Made by a program: the position numbers and the translations under genes. Below are positions 21,115 through 32,900 of a DNA stretch of 64,000 nt, in pieces (the stretch's first letter is position 1; every line of letters begins with the position of its first letter). Location: positions 90,297 through 154,296 of the forward strand of contig MLAK01000638.1 in NCBI GenBank assembly GCA_001839685.1, read 5' to 3'. The notes under the pieces are model-generated. The model saw only the letters and a program-made list of their open reading frames with translations. It was not told the DNA's origin and ran no database searches. Origin of the DNA: Tritrichomonas foetus (lineage: Eukaryota > Parabasalia > Tritrichomonadida > Tritrichomonadidae).

Positions 21115-21744
21115 CTATTCAAATCCCCAATCAAATCCAAAAAAGCCATCATCAGCACCATCACTGTCATTTGTTACTGGTGGAATCTGTGGGAAAATTT
21201 CCTGCTCATTATTCAGTTTTTTAAACATTGGCAAAAAACAAGAAAAATAAGTGATGGATATATTCTGCTCAAGTCCAACAACACTTTTCCTTGAAAGAAT
21301 CATGTCAATAAATCTTACGAGCCATTCGACTTCACTTTTTTTGATGTCGTTATGAATATGTTCGAAATCTGGATCTGCAAGTGCTTCTTTCAAAATTGGA
21401 AGAGAAACAGACATCAATGCTAAAAATTCAGTTGTTGATGAAATTGTTTCTGTTATATCGTATTTTTTATGAAATGCTTCGAGCGTTTCAAAATATGGCT
21501 TTGTACCATTTTGACCTTCTGTTTGGTTATCGTTGTAATATCTGCAATTACAAACTTGATCGATTTCGTCATTATTTACTTTCGTTGGAGACAAAGTTTG
21601 GGATTGAACAACATTTTGCTTGATTTGAGCAGGCTCAACCAATTTTTCAATACTTGCTGCGATCTTCTTTTTGACTGTTTTACGACGAGGCTTCTGGGCC
21701 CGTTTTAACCTGAGAAACTCTTCCAGGACCTGCCTCGAAATCAT
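21115..21744 (-). CDS. Unrecognised 209-residue protein, parent of the left fragment
   Basis: ATG at 21744. Residues 1-60 are basic (KPRRKTVKKKIAAS). The middle is helical (about 85-185) and the C-terminus is acidic-aromatic (DGADDGFFGFDWGFE). No known domain is visible. Such acidic-aromatic tails can serve as docking peptides, but that is speculation. The gene is convergent with the right GTPase gene. A deleted second copy stands in the mirror position beyond the left GTPase gene, so both genes were duplicated as one unit. Retention of one full copy and loss of the other suggest single-copy sufficiency. Confidence 0.7.
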   Translation of the reverse strand: MISRQVLEEFLRLKRAQKPRRKTVKKKIAASIEKLVEPAQIKQNVVQSQTLSPTKVNNDEIDQVCNCRYYNDNQTEGQNGTKPYFETLEAFHKKYDITETISSTTEFLALMSVSLPILKEALADPDFEHIHNDIKKSEVEWLVRFIDMILSRKSVVGLEQNISITYFSCFLPMFKKLNNEQEIFPQIPPVTNDSDGADDGFFGFDWGFE

Positions 21745-22386
21745 TTAGTGAGAATTGAGAACAAGAATTTGACTTTCAATACTTATATGGTCGATACACG
21801 TAAAAAGTTATTGTGCTTCGGCCAGATATGTCTTTAAAATGTGTCTGATCATGTCAAATTTGGATGACTTTTTGTTTTAATTTTGTGTACGTTTAATTTT
21901 GAGAAGGACCTTTTCCAAAATTGATCTGGTTTAACTATCATTTCATCAATTTTCAATGAGATTACAATTCCAGTCATCTCCAAATTTCTATGTGATTACA
22001 ATGAAAGCACTGATGTTGTTATTATTGTCTGAGCTTTAACAAAATCAACTTTTCACTGACAACGAAAAATTGAAAGAGCTACCTTCCCTTCAACAAATTC
22101 ATAAATATCACTATGGTGTAGATTAATAGATGCATGTTACTAGCAATTATAATTCCACAAACAATCTATTATGGCTCGGAATTGTGGTACTAACCGCCAC
22201 TATAAATGACCATTACACTCATTATTTCACCATGCAGTTTTGGCGGTTAGTTCCACATAATAGATTGTTTGTGAAATGCATGCAAAAATAAAATAAAAAA
22301 TAATAAAAGAGTTTCACAGTAACCTCAACAGGCTTCCACTTTAAATAAAAAAATTTCATACATCACCCATACACAATACGCGCAGA
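21745..22386. other. Intergenic with a MITE-like hairpin
   Basis: About 640 bp between the start of the 209-residue gene and the stop of the Sel1 gene. It contains the inverted-repeat element at 22155-22273 and otherwise AT-rich DNA. Confidence 0.6.
22155..22273. mobile_element. MITE-like nested inverted repeat, 119 bp
   Basis: The outer arms are a perfect 18-bp inverted repeat (cacaaacaatctattatg at 22155-22172 and its complement at 22256-22273). The inner arms are 15 bp with one mismatch (22184-22198 and 22241-22255, containing the actaaccgcca core). The left side has an extra 11 bp between arms. No coding capacity. The structure fits a small non-autonomous DNA element or a strong hairpin. 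No clear target-site duplication is seen. Confidence 0.65.
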
Positions 22387-23535
22387 TCATCTCAATTGTT
22401 TGAGTGCGTCTTTTGCTCGTTTGTCCCCTTGATTTGCCGCAAGCTGCAGGTACTTTCTGGCTTCCTCCAAATTCTTGGCAATTCCAAGCCCGCGCATCAA
22501 AAAGTAGCCGTAAAAGTACTGTGCGCCGCATATCCCTTTGTCCGCCGCAGACTGCATGAACTGCGCGGCCTTCTGGTAGTCTTTCGAGCACCCCTTTCCA
22601 CTGTAGAGCGCGTAGCCATATCGGTACTCGCCATTTGGATCCTGCTGGTCAGCGGCCATCTTGAAATACTTGGTTGCCTCAATATAGTCCTCTCTCACGC
22701 CCGATTCGCCGTGGAAGCAAATGTAGCCGTACTCGTACTGGGCGGGCGCGTATCCGTGGTCAGCAGAAAGCTTCAAGTATTTAATCGATTCCTTCCTGTT
22801 TCGGGGGTATCCTTCACCTTTTTTCAGTTTCTGTGAGTAATCAAACATCGCCTCGGCGTCGCCCGCTTCAGCACGCTCTTTCACGTCGGCTGACTTCAGC
22901 TGTGAGTTCTGCGAACGGCTGCTCGAAATGTATCCCGCCGTTGGTGAAGCCGGTCCAGTATTTTGTGCGGATGTTCGCGGAGATTGATTTGGAGTTGGTT
23001 TGGAAGCTTGATTGGCGGTTTGAGGTTGATTCGACGGTGTTTTAGATATTTCGTTATTATTGGCGCTTGGTTGGGAAGGAGGTTCTTCTTTATGTTGTTG
23101 AAGCGTTTTCTCAATTTCTTCTGGCGTTTTTGAGTTTTTGTTGGCTTCATCAACAAGGATTTTATAATCGCGGCATTTGTCACGGACGACCTTGTCTGGG
23201 GAGGAATCGACTAAACTCTGGTAGCTGGCGCATATGGAGGTTAACGAAAGTGCCGCAGAGGCATTCATCTTCAGGAGATTGCAAATCAGCTTGGAAACCT
23301 CTTCGGTGGCCTCTCGATGCTTTCCTGAACGGGAGATTGCAACTGATAACGATAGAAGCGGGTCAACAATTTGAGGTGTCTGTCTGCCGATGATTTGGTC
23401 TTTCCCATTCGATTTCAATTTTGAAAGAAAATCTTGAACACTTTTGTCATTAAGCAGTGGTGCAAACTTTGGGTCGGCTGAGAGTTCAGTTGAGGCCTTG
23501 GCGATTATTTTAAAGTCGATGTTGGTATCACTCAT
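22387..23535 (-). CDS. Sel1-repeat protein
   Basis: 382 residues, ATG at 23535. Residues 1-140 are a helical N-terminal domain not assigned to a family. Residues about 140-210 are Pro/Ser/Asn-rich linker. Residues 215-382 are four to five Sel1-like repeats with the A...G....A..Y...A...G...A pattern (AEAMFDYSQKLKKGEG, APAQYEYGYICFHGES, PNGEYRYGYALYSGKG, CGAQYFYGYFLMRGLG). Sel1 repeats are TPR-like alpha-solenoids used as adaptors, for example in ER-associated degradation and signalling. No signal peptide or membrane segment is present, so it is likely a cytosolic scaffold. The repeat region is noticeably GC-richer than neighbouring DNA, as often seen in well-expressed genes of this genome type. 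Confidence 0.85.
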   Translation of the reverse strand: MSDTNIDFKIIAKASTELSADPKFAPLLNDKSVQDFLSKLKSNGKDQIIGRQTPQIVDPLLSLSVAISRSGKHREATEEVSKLICNLLKMNASAALSLTSICASYQSLVDSSPDKVVRDKCRDYKILVDEANKNSKTPEEIEKTLQQHKEEPPSQPSANNNEISKTPSNQPQTANQASKPTPNQSPRTSAQNTGPASPTAGYISSSRSQNSQLKSADVKERAEAGDAEAMFDYSQKLKKGEGYPRNRKESIKYLKLSADHGYAPAQYEYGYICFHGESGVREDYIEATKYFKMAADQQDPNGEYRYGYALYSGKGCSKDYQKAAQFMQSAADKGICGAQYFYGYFLMRGLGIAKNLEEARKYLQLAANQGDKRAKDALKQLR

Positions 23536-25558
23536 AATTATTTTTTACTTTTGTTTTTTTTATTTTTTGAATAGTGATTGTTTAATTTCCTCACATTATT
23601 GAATAAATTTAATTTATTGAAAGAAGAAACAATTTAATTTCAATGATATTGTCATGATAAACGGCTAAATATTGACATGGTGTGTTTAAATTTCTTTGTC
23701 GAGAATTCAATGTTTATCACAATATTAATACATAGTAACTTTTTCTGAATATAACTATGCAACGTACTTGCGGCAAGGGGATGGCGAAATGATTTGTCCT
23801 TCACTTTTTTAATTGTATTTTTTCTTTTAGCACATCAAGTAAATATATATCTTAGATCTTTGAATAATTTCAAACATGTTTGATTTCACTCAATTAATAT
23901 TTAAAGAACGATTCTAATTTGTTATTCACAAAATTCCAAAATTCATTGATTTTTCCATTTCAGAGTGTTATTTCTGATCCATAAATGATGATCAACATCA
24001 TGAATCCATTAATGCTAATTTGAATCTAGTATGTATTGGAAATAATTTGGAATACAAATTTCTTCGGGCTTTGATTGAATGACACGGTGTCGAAATTGGA
24101 TATGATAATATTACTAAATGAATTCTGATCCAAAATAATGTTATCCAAGATTAATCGCATTATTGTAGTCAAATCATGTGAATCATGATGTTGCATGGCT
24201 TTGTCAAATTCATCTTTGAGCAGCATTTGATCTAACTGTATTGTAAAAAATGAATAAGAATCATTAATTAACAAGAATGATCTGAAAAACTTTCCAATTC
24301 TTTTCTTGACAAAACAATCTTTCCAAAAATTTCATTTAAGTGAACAAGACATAAAAAAGTTTGTGCTGATCAGTATTATATTCTCATTATGATAATTCTT
24401 TTCTATTGATCTAACGTAAATCACAATAGGATTTCATCTTATCAATAATTGCGAGAGACGTGATGAGAATTTCATCATTTTAAACTGGCATTAAAATAGT
24501 TCGATAGAGAAATATAATTAATGTTAATGACTCATTTTGAAAATTAATTGATGTCAATGTGTTTTTTGTGTCAAAAAACTGAATTCTTTGGTTATATTAT
24601 AAATGCAATCATGTATTGGATGATTAAGCTTAATTCAAAGTTAGATTGGGTCAATATTTAATCACACCAATATTTTGATACCAAGTAGCTTTCTACTTTG
24701 AAATGAAAAATTATTGACTTGTGAGAGATTTGGAAATTGCTTGAAGGAAAACATGTGAAATTTGTCATCTCATTGTTGCTAATAAAACTTCTTTATAACA
24801 TTTCGTTCTTTTCTATAAAGAGAGTCGTTAAAATGAAGAAAAGCTTTGATCGATACAAAAACTCATTTGAAATTTCGTGAAATTCCCTTTTTTATGTTGA
24901 TGATGAATCAATCACAAATTTTATAAAAGAAAGTAAAGAGAGATGAAGATTGTTTTCACTTTTTTGATGTTTCATTGATGGAATCTGGAAAAATATGTAT
25001 TGTGTTTGTTTCCATGTATTTTAACTAAGAGTGAACAAAAACAGTTTCTTTGAGTGAAAATTGTTTCAATTTTAATGGCGAATTGAAATTCACCCATTTG
25101 CAATGGAATGAACACTATTGGTCAATTGTCTCATCAATTCGGAAACATGTCTGTTATAATTATAATTCATCATATTCTTAGAGGAAATTATCGAATATCA
25201 TCATGACTTATAGACATTCAAAAGTGAATTGTGAAAATTCAAAATTTCTATAAGATGTTGTTCGATAGGTTACTAGGTAAAAGAATCGATTCATCGATAT
25301 TACATACTATTAAATAGATAATTATTGACTAGATTTATTTTTATGCTATAATAAATAATCTTTTTCTCTGCCGGTTTTTTCTTCAAAGATACATACTGAA
25401 CATCGCATTCGAATTTTATTGAATAACTTATACAATCATACCATTCAAATATCAATAAACTTTCAAACATTTATTGAAAAAAATCCAATTGAACTTTCAA
25501 ATACAGTCTCAGTTTTTCTCATAAAAATTCTTGAAATTTCAAAAATCATATCACTTGA
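23536..25558. other. Long gene-poor stretch
   Basis: About 2 kb of AT-rich DNA. On the minus strand, roughly 24380 to 24026, a frame of about 115 codons has protein-like composition (for example LLKDEFDKAMQHHDSHDL) but no ATG. It may be a gene remnant. Nothing else is recognisable. Confidence 0.4.
25551..25556 (+). promoter_or_regulatory. Inr-type initiator
   Basis: TCACTT lies with its A only 6 nt before the ATG at 25559, matching the trichomonad TCA(+1)Y initiator. Confidence 0.45.
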
Positions 25559-26113
25559 ATGGAAAACGTGGTAATCATGAAGAACACTTCTCACCGAAAA
25601 AGAGGGAAAGATAAGTTAGGTTTAATAATGATCTGCCATAAAGAATGGAGAAAATTCGAAAATGAATTACTCGTTAACAAAAATGAATCAAATTTAATGT
25701 TGGCATCTTTGAAAGAAGAAATTAAAGCTTTCAGGAATAGTATTAAAAATTCTCAAAATATGCATCAAATTATTTATGATGTGAGAGGAGACAATCAACA
25801 AAAAACTTATGACAATGTTAATGGCAACAAGAAGGAAAACGATATCACATTAGATCTTTTTCTAGATCCAATAGAAGGACTAGATCAATTTGAAGGAAAT
25901 GAATCGATTATAGATCAAAACGTATCTTGTGGTGTGTCGGAAATTAATGGTATAATGAATACTGAATTTACACGCATTCATCAAAATAATAATGCTCTAC
26001 CTGCGGAAAACATATTAGATAGTAATTGTTTCTTTGAGTGTTCATCCAATGATTTTTCCATTGATGAAGAGCAGTTAAACGAAGAAGAAATAGAATTGAT
26101 GACATTTTATTAA
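25559..26113 (+). CDS. Small acidic protein of unknown function
   Basis: 184 residues, ATG preceded by an Inr box. The N-terminal about 35 residues are basic (HRKRGKDK) with Trp at KEWRKFENELL. A short coiled-coil-like helix follows, then about 120 acidic residues ending DEEQLNEEEIELMTFY. No family is recognised. A basic head with an acidic tail would fit a nuclear regulator, but there is no domain evidence. It stands alone between two long non-coding stretches. Confidence 0.55.
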   Translation: MENVVIMKNTSHRKRGKDKLGLIMICHKEWRKFENELLVNKNESNLMLASLKEEIKAFRNSIKNSQNMHQIIYDVRGDNQQKTYDNVNGNKKENDITLDLFLDPIEGLDQFEGNESIIDQNVSCGVSEINGIMNTEFTRIHQNNNALPAENILDSNCFFECSSNDFSIDEEQLNEEEIELMTFY

Positions 26114-26433
26114 AGGAATAAACATGTAAATTCTTAATTAAAGATATATAACGTTATGTTTTATTTTATCGGTATATTGTAGAAATAATTACAATTGTAA
26201 AAATGTATGATAATGTGTGAAAATTTTTTGATATACATTCATTTCAAGAGAATGTTTTAATGATCACCAAAAACAATAGTGATTTCTTAATGAAAGAAAT
26301 TAAGTTAACTTAGTTAAATAAATATATTATTTTTCAATTTAAAATATCAAATTATATATAGAAAAATAAATACAAAACCACAATTTATACAATAATTACA
26401 ACCGATCACAAAAACTAAGTCAGTTTTCAACAA
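26114..26433. other. Short intergenic between convergent genes
   Basis: About 320 bp of very AT-rich DNA shared as the 3' region of two convergent genes. Nothing else is seen. Confidence 0.6.
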
Positions 26434-29322
26434 TTATGTTTCTGTCAAGTATTGAACAACACTTCTTGGCGGAACTTGAAGTTGTTGACCATCAAATTGA
26501 AGTTGTTGAGTTCTTGCCTCCAAAGTCGATCTTGTTCCTTTTCCATCACCCAAAAAATCATTATCAAATACAGAATTATTGTTAACGCTTGGTTTCAAGA
26601 TTGCTGAATCTGCCGAAGATCTCAAATATTTGTCATTTCCTTTCATTGCTGGCCCACGAACTAGAGCTTCTTTTTTAATCATCATTCCCGCAAGATGTTG
26701 TCTCGGTCTTCCACATAATAAGCAATTATATTTTGATTTAACAGCTGCTGTATCTTTCACATCAGCGATGACTTTAGTAAAGTTTTGAAGAACAAGCTCA
26801 AGTTCATCTCGAGTTACCCATTCAAGGAATGAGCATTGTAGATTATCAATTTTTTCATTCATTTCATTTAGAGCAACTCTAAATTTATTAAACATTCTTT
26901 CTACGAATTCCCGATCGATTTTTCCATCAACTTGTGTTACAACAATATCAACTGTCTTTTTCAGCGAATCTGCTTCTTTTTGAATGTCTCTTTTTGCACT
27001 ATCGGCAAGAATTGTAACCACTTTTCTCGCGAGAACAGAAACTTTCTCTTCGATTAGGTCTGAAGGAATATCATCCATTGAAAATTCGTGATATTCTCTA
27101 CGTGGAAGATTGGAGCCAATTTGAAGCATTTGTGGTGTCATAACAATTTGTTTGGGCTGATTATTCATTTCATTCCGTTGAAGAATTTGTTCAGCCAACA
27201 AATTTTCTTGTGCATGATTCGTTTCTGAGCCATCTGCTGGATTTACTTGTAATGGTATTGTTTGTCCACCATATCCAGCACGATTAAACAATTCAAGATG
27301 ACTTATTGCGTTTCCAGATGATTCGGAAATTGTTCGAATATCAGAAAACATGTAGGATCTTGGCTGAATTTGGAAATGAGTACTTGATAAAGTATAATTT
27401 CTTCTAGCGTATCGAATGTTTTCACTCAATTGGATTCGAGTTTCGCCTGATCTTGAATTTTGTTGATTTTCTTTCTGTGTTAATATACTTGATTCATTAT
27501 CAATTTTATCATCTTCAAGTGATCTTAAATTGAATTTTCGTGCTGTTGTTGCTTTCTTTTGTATATCTTGAATACTTTTAGTACTTTCACGATTCAAGAA
27601 TTCTTCATGAACTTCATTTTCTTGATCATGTTCATTTTCATCTTCATTGACATTATTTTGTTGGTCCATGTCAATTGGTTGATTTTCATCAATTTTATTT
27701 TCCTCCTCAGCTTCCAGAGGTTTAATTAAGTCTAATTTCTTCTTCTTTTTAGGTATCTTTTCTTTTTCTTTAACAACATAAACAGTTTCTGTAACTGGTG
27801 GTTTATTAGCTTGCATTCGTGCAGAATGTGCTGCTGCTGATACTTTGTTTAATGACTCAGTAATTTTTCGTTCAGATTCATCACTATCTTGTTTAAATTT
27901 AACAAATTGTTGAGCAATTTGGGCGATTCGTGAGTTATGTGTGGCATTAACTCTTTGGAGAGCTTCTGTCACTGTATCAAAGTTTTCCTGTTGTGTTCTC
28001 AAATTTTGTTGTAATTGACGAATTGCGTCATGATGCTGTTGAATTAAATTTTTGGCCCATTCTAACTCAGAAACAACGCGAACAGATGAGTTCATTTCAG
28101 TTTTATAAGTTCTATTTTCAAAGACTTTAATAACTTTACCATTTTCTGTACGAGACGAATGAATTGAAATGTCAGATGGTTGATTAATGTTCGCTTTCAA
28201 ACGATTAAATGTTTCTGATGCTTTTACTGGCTTAAATGGCATACTTAAAGTATCAGGAGCAGCTTCCATATCAAGCTCGCCCATTACTTCGATTTTTTCG
28301 GCTTTTGGAACAACTACTTCATTATCTGGATTCTCAACATTTGCCGTATTTTCATCGTCATTGTCAACTTCTTTTTGAATTAATTGTTGAATAACATGAT
28401 CACTATTTATACTCTCAATCCGACGCGGTGCTCCACGGTTTGGACCAGTAAATGCAGACAATAAATTACCTTGTGGCTGAGATGTAGTAGTTACAGTTGT
28501 TTCAACAACGGGCTGATTTATTTCTTGTTCTGTAATTTCTGGAAATGATGGAGGTGGTGGCATTTCACCTAAAATATCATCATCTTGTTTTGCATTTCCT
28601 TTTCCTTGGACAACAGATGAAGGATTTTTAATGAGGTCATTCACTTTCTTCTCAACTTTTCGAACCATGAGTGGGAACTGAACCATTATGTCATTAACGT
28701 TTTGTTCGACTTGAGGAAAATTTTGAACTTTCAAATCAAGCTCTTCGATTTTCTTCTCAAGTTTGGTGATTTTGAGGGCGGTTGCTGCACCCGCGTTATT
28801 GTGGTCAAGTTGAATGGAACTATTTTCAACTGATGGATTCGCAGATATATTCGTGCTCGGAATAACCAAAGTGTCGAGTTCGTTTATCACGCGACGTAAG
28901 TCAGTATCTGTTTCTGCTAAACGTTCTTCGAGGAGCTTCACTTTCTCATCGTTTGAATTTTGACGAATTTCTGCAGTGATGAGCCTTCGGGCTTCACCGA
29001 GTGTTGAAAGATTGCCGGCTTCTGCTTTTTCGTGTATGTCGTTAATTGATTCTTCCGTTTTTTCTTTTAGTTCAGTCATTTTTTTATTAAGTGAATCAAA
29101 TTCGGCGACAACTTCAGAATTAATGGTATCAACAACGTTGGACAAATGGTTGAAATCTGAATTTCGTGGGCAATCTGCGACGTCACTTTCTAGTTTAAGG
29201 ATTCTGTTCTGTTGATCTTTGAAGAGAGTCAATATCTCTGAAAGAACGGTTGAAATGTGCTTCGAATCGAATTGTAAATTGATTAGGTTCTCATCTTGAA
29301 TAATCTTTGCAATGGATTGCAT
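26434..29322 (-). CDS. Coiled-coil protein with QRICH2/DUF4795-like C-terminus
   Basis: 962 residues, ATG at 29322. Long heptad helices span about 1-250, 400-500 and 770-860, separated by acidic or Pro-rich disordered parts. Near residue 865 stands YNCLLCGRPRQHLAG, which follows a helical segment. This Cys-x-x-Cys-x-R-P motif after a coiled coil resembles the DUF4795 region of QRICH2, a sperm-flagellum protein; the assignment is from memory and needs a profile search. Several LPxxE/REYHEF-type short motifs lie in the middle. I infer an axonemal or basal-body structural protein. The gene is convergent with the small acidic gene. Confidence 0.75.
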   Translation of the reverse strand: MQSIAKIIQDENLINLQFDSKHISTVLSEILTLFKDQQNRILKLESDVADCPRNSDFNHLSNVVDTINSEVVAEFDSLNKKMTELKEKTEESINDIHEKAEAGNLSTLGEARRLITAEIRQNSNDEKVKLLEERLAETDTDLRRVINELDTLVIPSTNISANPSVENSSIQLDHNNAGAATALKITKLEKKIEELDLKVQNFPQVEQNVNDIMVQFPLMVRKVEKKVNDLIKNPSSVVQGKGNAKQDDDILGEMPPPPSFPEITEQEINQPVVETTVTTTSQPQGNLLSAFTGPNRGAPRRIESINSDHVIQQLIQKEVDNDDENTANVENPDNEVVVPKAEKIEVMGELDMEAAPDTLSMPFKPVKASETFNRLKANINQPSDISIHSSRTENGKVIKVFENRTYKTEMNSSVRVVSELEWAKNLIQQHHDAIRQLQQNLRTQQENFDTVTEALQRVNATHNSRIAQIAQQFVKFKQDSDESERKITESLNKVSAAAHSARMQANKPPVTETVYVVKEKEKIPKKKKKLDLIKPLEAEEENKIDENQPIDMDQQNNVNEDENEHDQENEVHEEFLNRESTKSIQDIQKKATTARKFNLRSLEDDKIDNESSILTQKENQQNSRSGETRIQLSENIRYARRNYTLSSTHFQIQPRSYMFSDIRTISESSGNAISHLELFNRAGYGGQTIPLQVNPADGSETNHAQENLLAEQILQRNEMNNQPKQIVMTPQMLQIGSNLPRREYHEFSMDDIPSDLIEEKVSVLARKVVTILADSAKRDIQKEADSLKKTVDIVVTQVDGKIDREFVERMFNKFRVALNEMNEKIDNLQCSFLEWVTRDELELVLQNFTKVIADVKDTAAVKSKYNCLLCGRPRQHLAGMMIKKEALVRGPAMKGNDKYLRSSADSAILKPSVNNNSVFDNDFLGDGKGTRSTLEARTQQLQFDGQQLQVPPRSVVQYLTET

Positions 29323-29988
29323 CGGAGAGAATTCGAGAAAAGAGATGAAAAAGAGCGAAAAGATAATTATGGAAAAAATTCAATGAAACTTTTTGTTAAC
29401 TGGGACGAAATATAAACTGAATATTTTGGGTAAAATAACGGTGTTTTGCCTGAAAAAGTTTATAATCTTTTACTCAAAAATTTTTCTGTTATTTGAGGAA
29501 TGATTATCGCTCTAAAAATTGATTATTTGTTTATTTTCTTGTAAGTTTGTCATTTAGGTGTTTTTCTGAAGTGCAAATTGAATTGAGATAATAAAAAACG
29601 TAGTTTTTTAAACGAATAATGATCGTCTATTTTTTCACATCACTTTATTTCTCATTCTCAGATTTCGGAAATCTCAAAATAGATAATAAAAGAATAGTCT
29701 TTCACTTAATACTGTTCATATCTAACTTATATGTAAAAATAACAATAAAACTTAATAACATAAATAATTCATCAGATAATTTCATGAATCTTCATGATTG
29801 TTCAAAGAGGTATATTTGTAAGTGTTCAAATAGTGGAAAATGTTATTTTGTAAACAACCATAAGAACTTGAATATTCCTCTCTATTCTGTTGAATCGAAT
29901 ACACTGTTGATATTTGAAAAGTTGAGAAACTTATCATAAGAAAAAAAATAAACAATTCAATTTTATTAGATGATATCATCACAGATTA
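29323..29988. other. Intergenic between divergent genes
   Basis: About 665 bp, AT-rich. A 106-codon ATG frame at 29619-29939 has a hydrophobic start but no recognised family or promoter element, and I leave it uncalled. Confidence 0.5.
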
Positions 29989-32900
29989 ATGATGATTCGA
30001 AAAAGGTCATTTCATGAACAAATGCATGAAATATTCGCACAAATTCTAAATAAAAATGGATCTTTAAATGAAATGATGGAATGGAGGACAAAATTAGGTT
30101 TACCATTATATTACAATTGTGTGAATGATCCAGTTGGAACAATGAATTTCTTGACGATATTTATGCAAAACAATAACTATTCATCAAATTTTTCATTGGT
30201 GCTAGTTGCAAGTAGCTGTTTTTGTTTTCAATTTTTGCCGAGGTGCTCAAAACAGCAATTCATAACAATTCTTGAGGAATGTTTACCGAAACATTCAGTT
30301 CCAAATGACCCTGATCAAATTTCAACATATAATATTTTTCTTGAGAGAGGTGGGGCTTCTTTAATTATTTGCCGTGAAAAGGTATTGAAAGAAATTCTCA
30401 ATCATCAAAATGATGCAATAAACTCATCAATAAAACTTATTTTGCCATTAATTACTCAAGATCCAGAAAATTTATCCAAAATATTGTTTGATTCTCTTTC
30501 ACAAAAAGAGATCAAAACTTCAACATTGTTTTTATTAGGTCAAATATATACAAAAATTGAAATAATGAAGCCAGAAAATCATCATGAATATGTCAACCAT
30601 CTTGCTACAAAGTGTGATAGCATTTTAAGAAATGAAAAAAGTTTATTTTATGATATTGAAAGTGCTCTTTATTGCATAAGCATGCTCATTGGTTGGGGAA
30701 TTAAAGAACCATGTGAAAGTTTGTTGAAATATGACAATATCAGTCTCAAAATTTTGGTTATTAATAGCTTCACAGAAAAAATAAAAAGAGATAAAAATTT
30801 CGAATGTGTTCCATGTTTTGGATATACATCAGATCCATCATTGCAGACTGCTTATTTAAAATTAATTGTTGCCTGTCTTAAAGTACCCATTGTTGATTTG
30901 TATTGTCTAAAAAAAGATGATGATAATGATATTTTGATAATAAATCAAATGATTCAGGTAACTTTAAAACAATTATATCAAAAGGTTCCACATTGGCTAT
31001 TATATGGAATTATATGCGAATTTCATTCAAATAAAAACCCGAAAAAAAGTATATTGCAATCACCATCAATTTATGATCTAACAATTGAAGATTTAGAGCT
31101 TGCATCACAAATAGCAGAATTTCTACCTTTATGGTTTTATTTACATATTTTAAGAATTAAAACCAAGCAAGTAATGCTAGCAAAAAGTTGTATTCATATA
31201 ATTTCAAAAGCATCCAACTTTATTCTATATGAACTATTTGATGATTTCATATCTTTTTTAGATAGTATGCTATTAATTACTGATATTATTGATGATATTT
31301 CAAGCATGCTTACTTCAATAGTGCCATCATTGGCTCAAAATGAGAAAATTATACACCTATCCTCCCATATTACAAAAACAATTGATTTTTTTGCAAGTAC
31401 CCCAAACGAAATACAAACAAGATTACAAATATTAACTATTATTTTGAATTATACGAATGAATCTATTCCATTCAACACTGTTTGTGATTGTCTGATCGAA
31501 TCTTTTGATATTATTTTTAACTATACATATTTTCCATTATCTCCAAAATTTTTAGATATCTTTTTTCTGTTCTTTTCTTCCATTCCCAATTTGCAAGAAA
31601 AATATGACCAGAAATACTTAATTTATTTATGCTTGAGTGTAATATCTTCTTCATTCAAGGTTTATCCACCTGCCTATTTAACAACAACAATGCAATTAAA
31701 GCTCTTTTATGATTCCAAGCGATTTTTTGCAGTTATTGCTTCTGATATCGTTGCTGATCCTCAATTGGCAATTAAAAAGGCCTACCCACCATTACCATCT
31801 GCACTTATATTACTTTCAAAATTAAGAAATGATGATATAAAAATCGATGAGTTTATATTAGATTGCCTTATTGATGGATTAACTTTGTGTCCAACCGAAT
31901 CATCTTTGGCTGCTCAAATTTTGGGTAATATAAATCGGGAAAAATTCATTGACAAAGCGAATATGCTATTGCAAAGATCCAATATATCATCATTTACTGC
32001 AGCCGTCTCTTTGCTAACACATGATGACACTCACAATATTGTAAACTTTGAAAAGAAAGATGATTTAAGGCTATTACTACAATTTAGAAATGATTTTGCT
32101 CCAATTTTATTTCAATATCCTGAATATCGCTATTTATTATTAGAGAAGTACAATTATACATTTGATAAAAAGGTATTTAAGGAATGTGCAATAAATCTTA
32201 TGAATATTGATTCAACAACAAGACGGATATTCAAATACTATAACATTGAACAACCATTTTTAGAAAGAAATGACAATTGGATTTCAGTGGAATTGAATCA
32301 TAATCAATCAACTTTTGTTTTTCATAAAAGAATGAATTTTATTCCATATCTCAAAGATTTGCCAAGAAACATAATATCACATGAATCAGTGGAGAAGTCA
32401 TTTGATAAATTCAGAGTAAGATACCCAACACAAAAGACTAACAATATATTTAAAGACATTTATAACGCAATTAAAATATATCGAAATGATAAACAATGTC
32501 AAAGTTATTTACATTCATTTGTTCTATTTAAGTTTGATGATATCCAAAAATATAATGAACTTAAACTTTGGCTAATCTGTTTTTCTTCACCATTAATCCT
32601 TCAATACCATCCTTCAGGTGATGAAAATGTTGATGCATGCTTATCAAGAATTGATCCACTATACTCTCCATCTAATAATTATTATTTAGATTCAATTGTC
32701 TTTATTGAATCAGCAAGAAGAAATCCTATCATTGCCAAAGATATATTTTCATTGTATTTTCTTTTTAAAGGGAAAGGAAAATTATATACCAAAATGACGT
32801 TTCATTTTCCATCATTTAATATTCGAATTTTGCGAAATTTTCGACAATATTTCAAAAACATTCATGAAAGAAGTTTATTAGAAAGTAATTCGAATTTTTC

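Noticed and set aside
29619..29939. 106-codon ATG frame upstream of the helical protein
   Set aside because: No similarity, no initiator element, biased AT-rich composition.
29970..29988. atcatcacag just before the helical-protein ATG as a 3' splice site
   Set aside because: It lacks the ACTAAC part of the trichomonad branch/3' site and no matching GTATGT donor was found.
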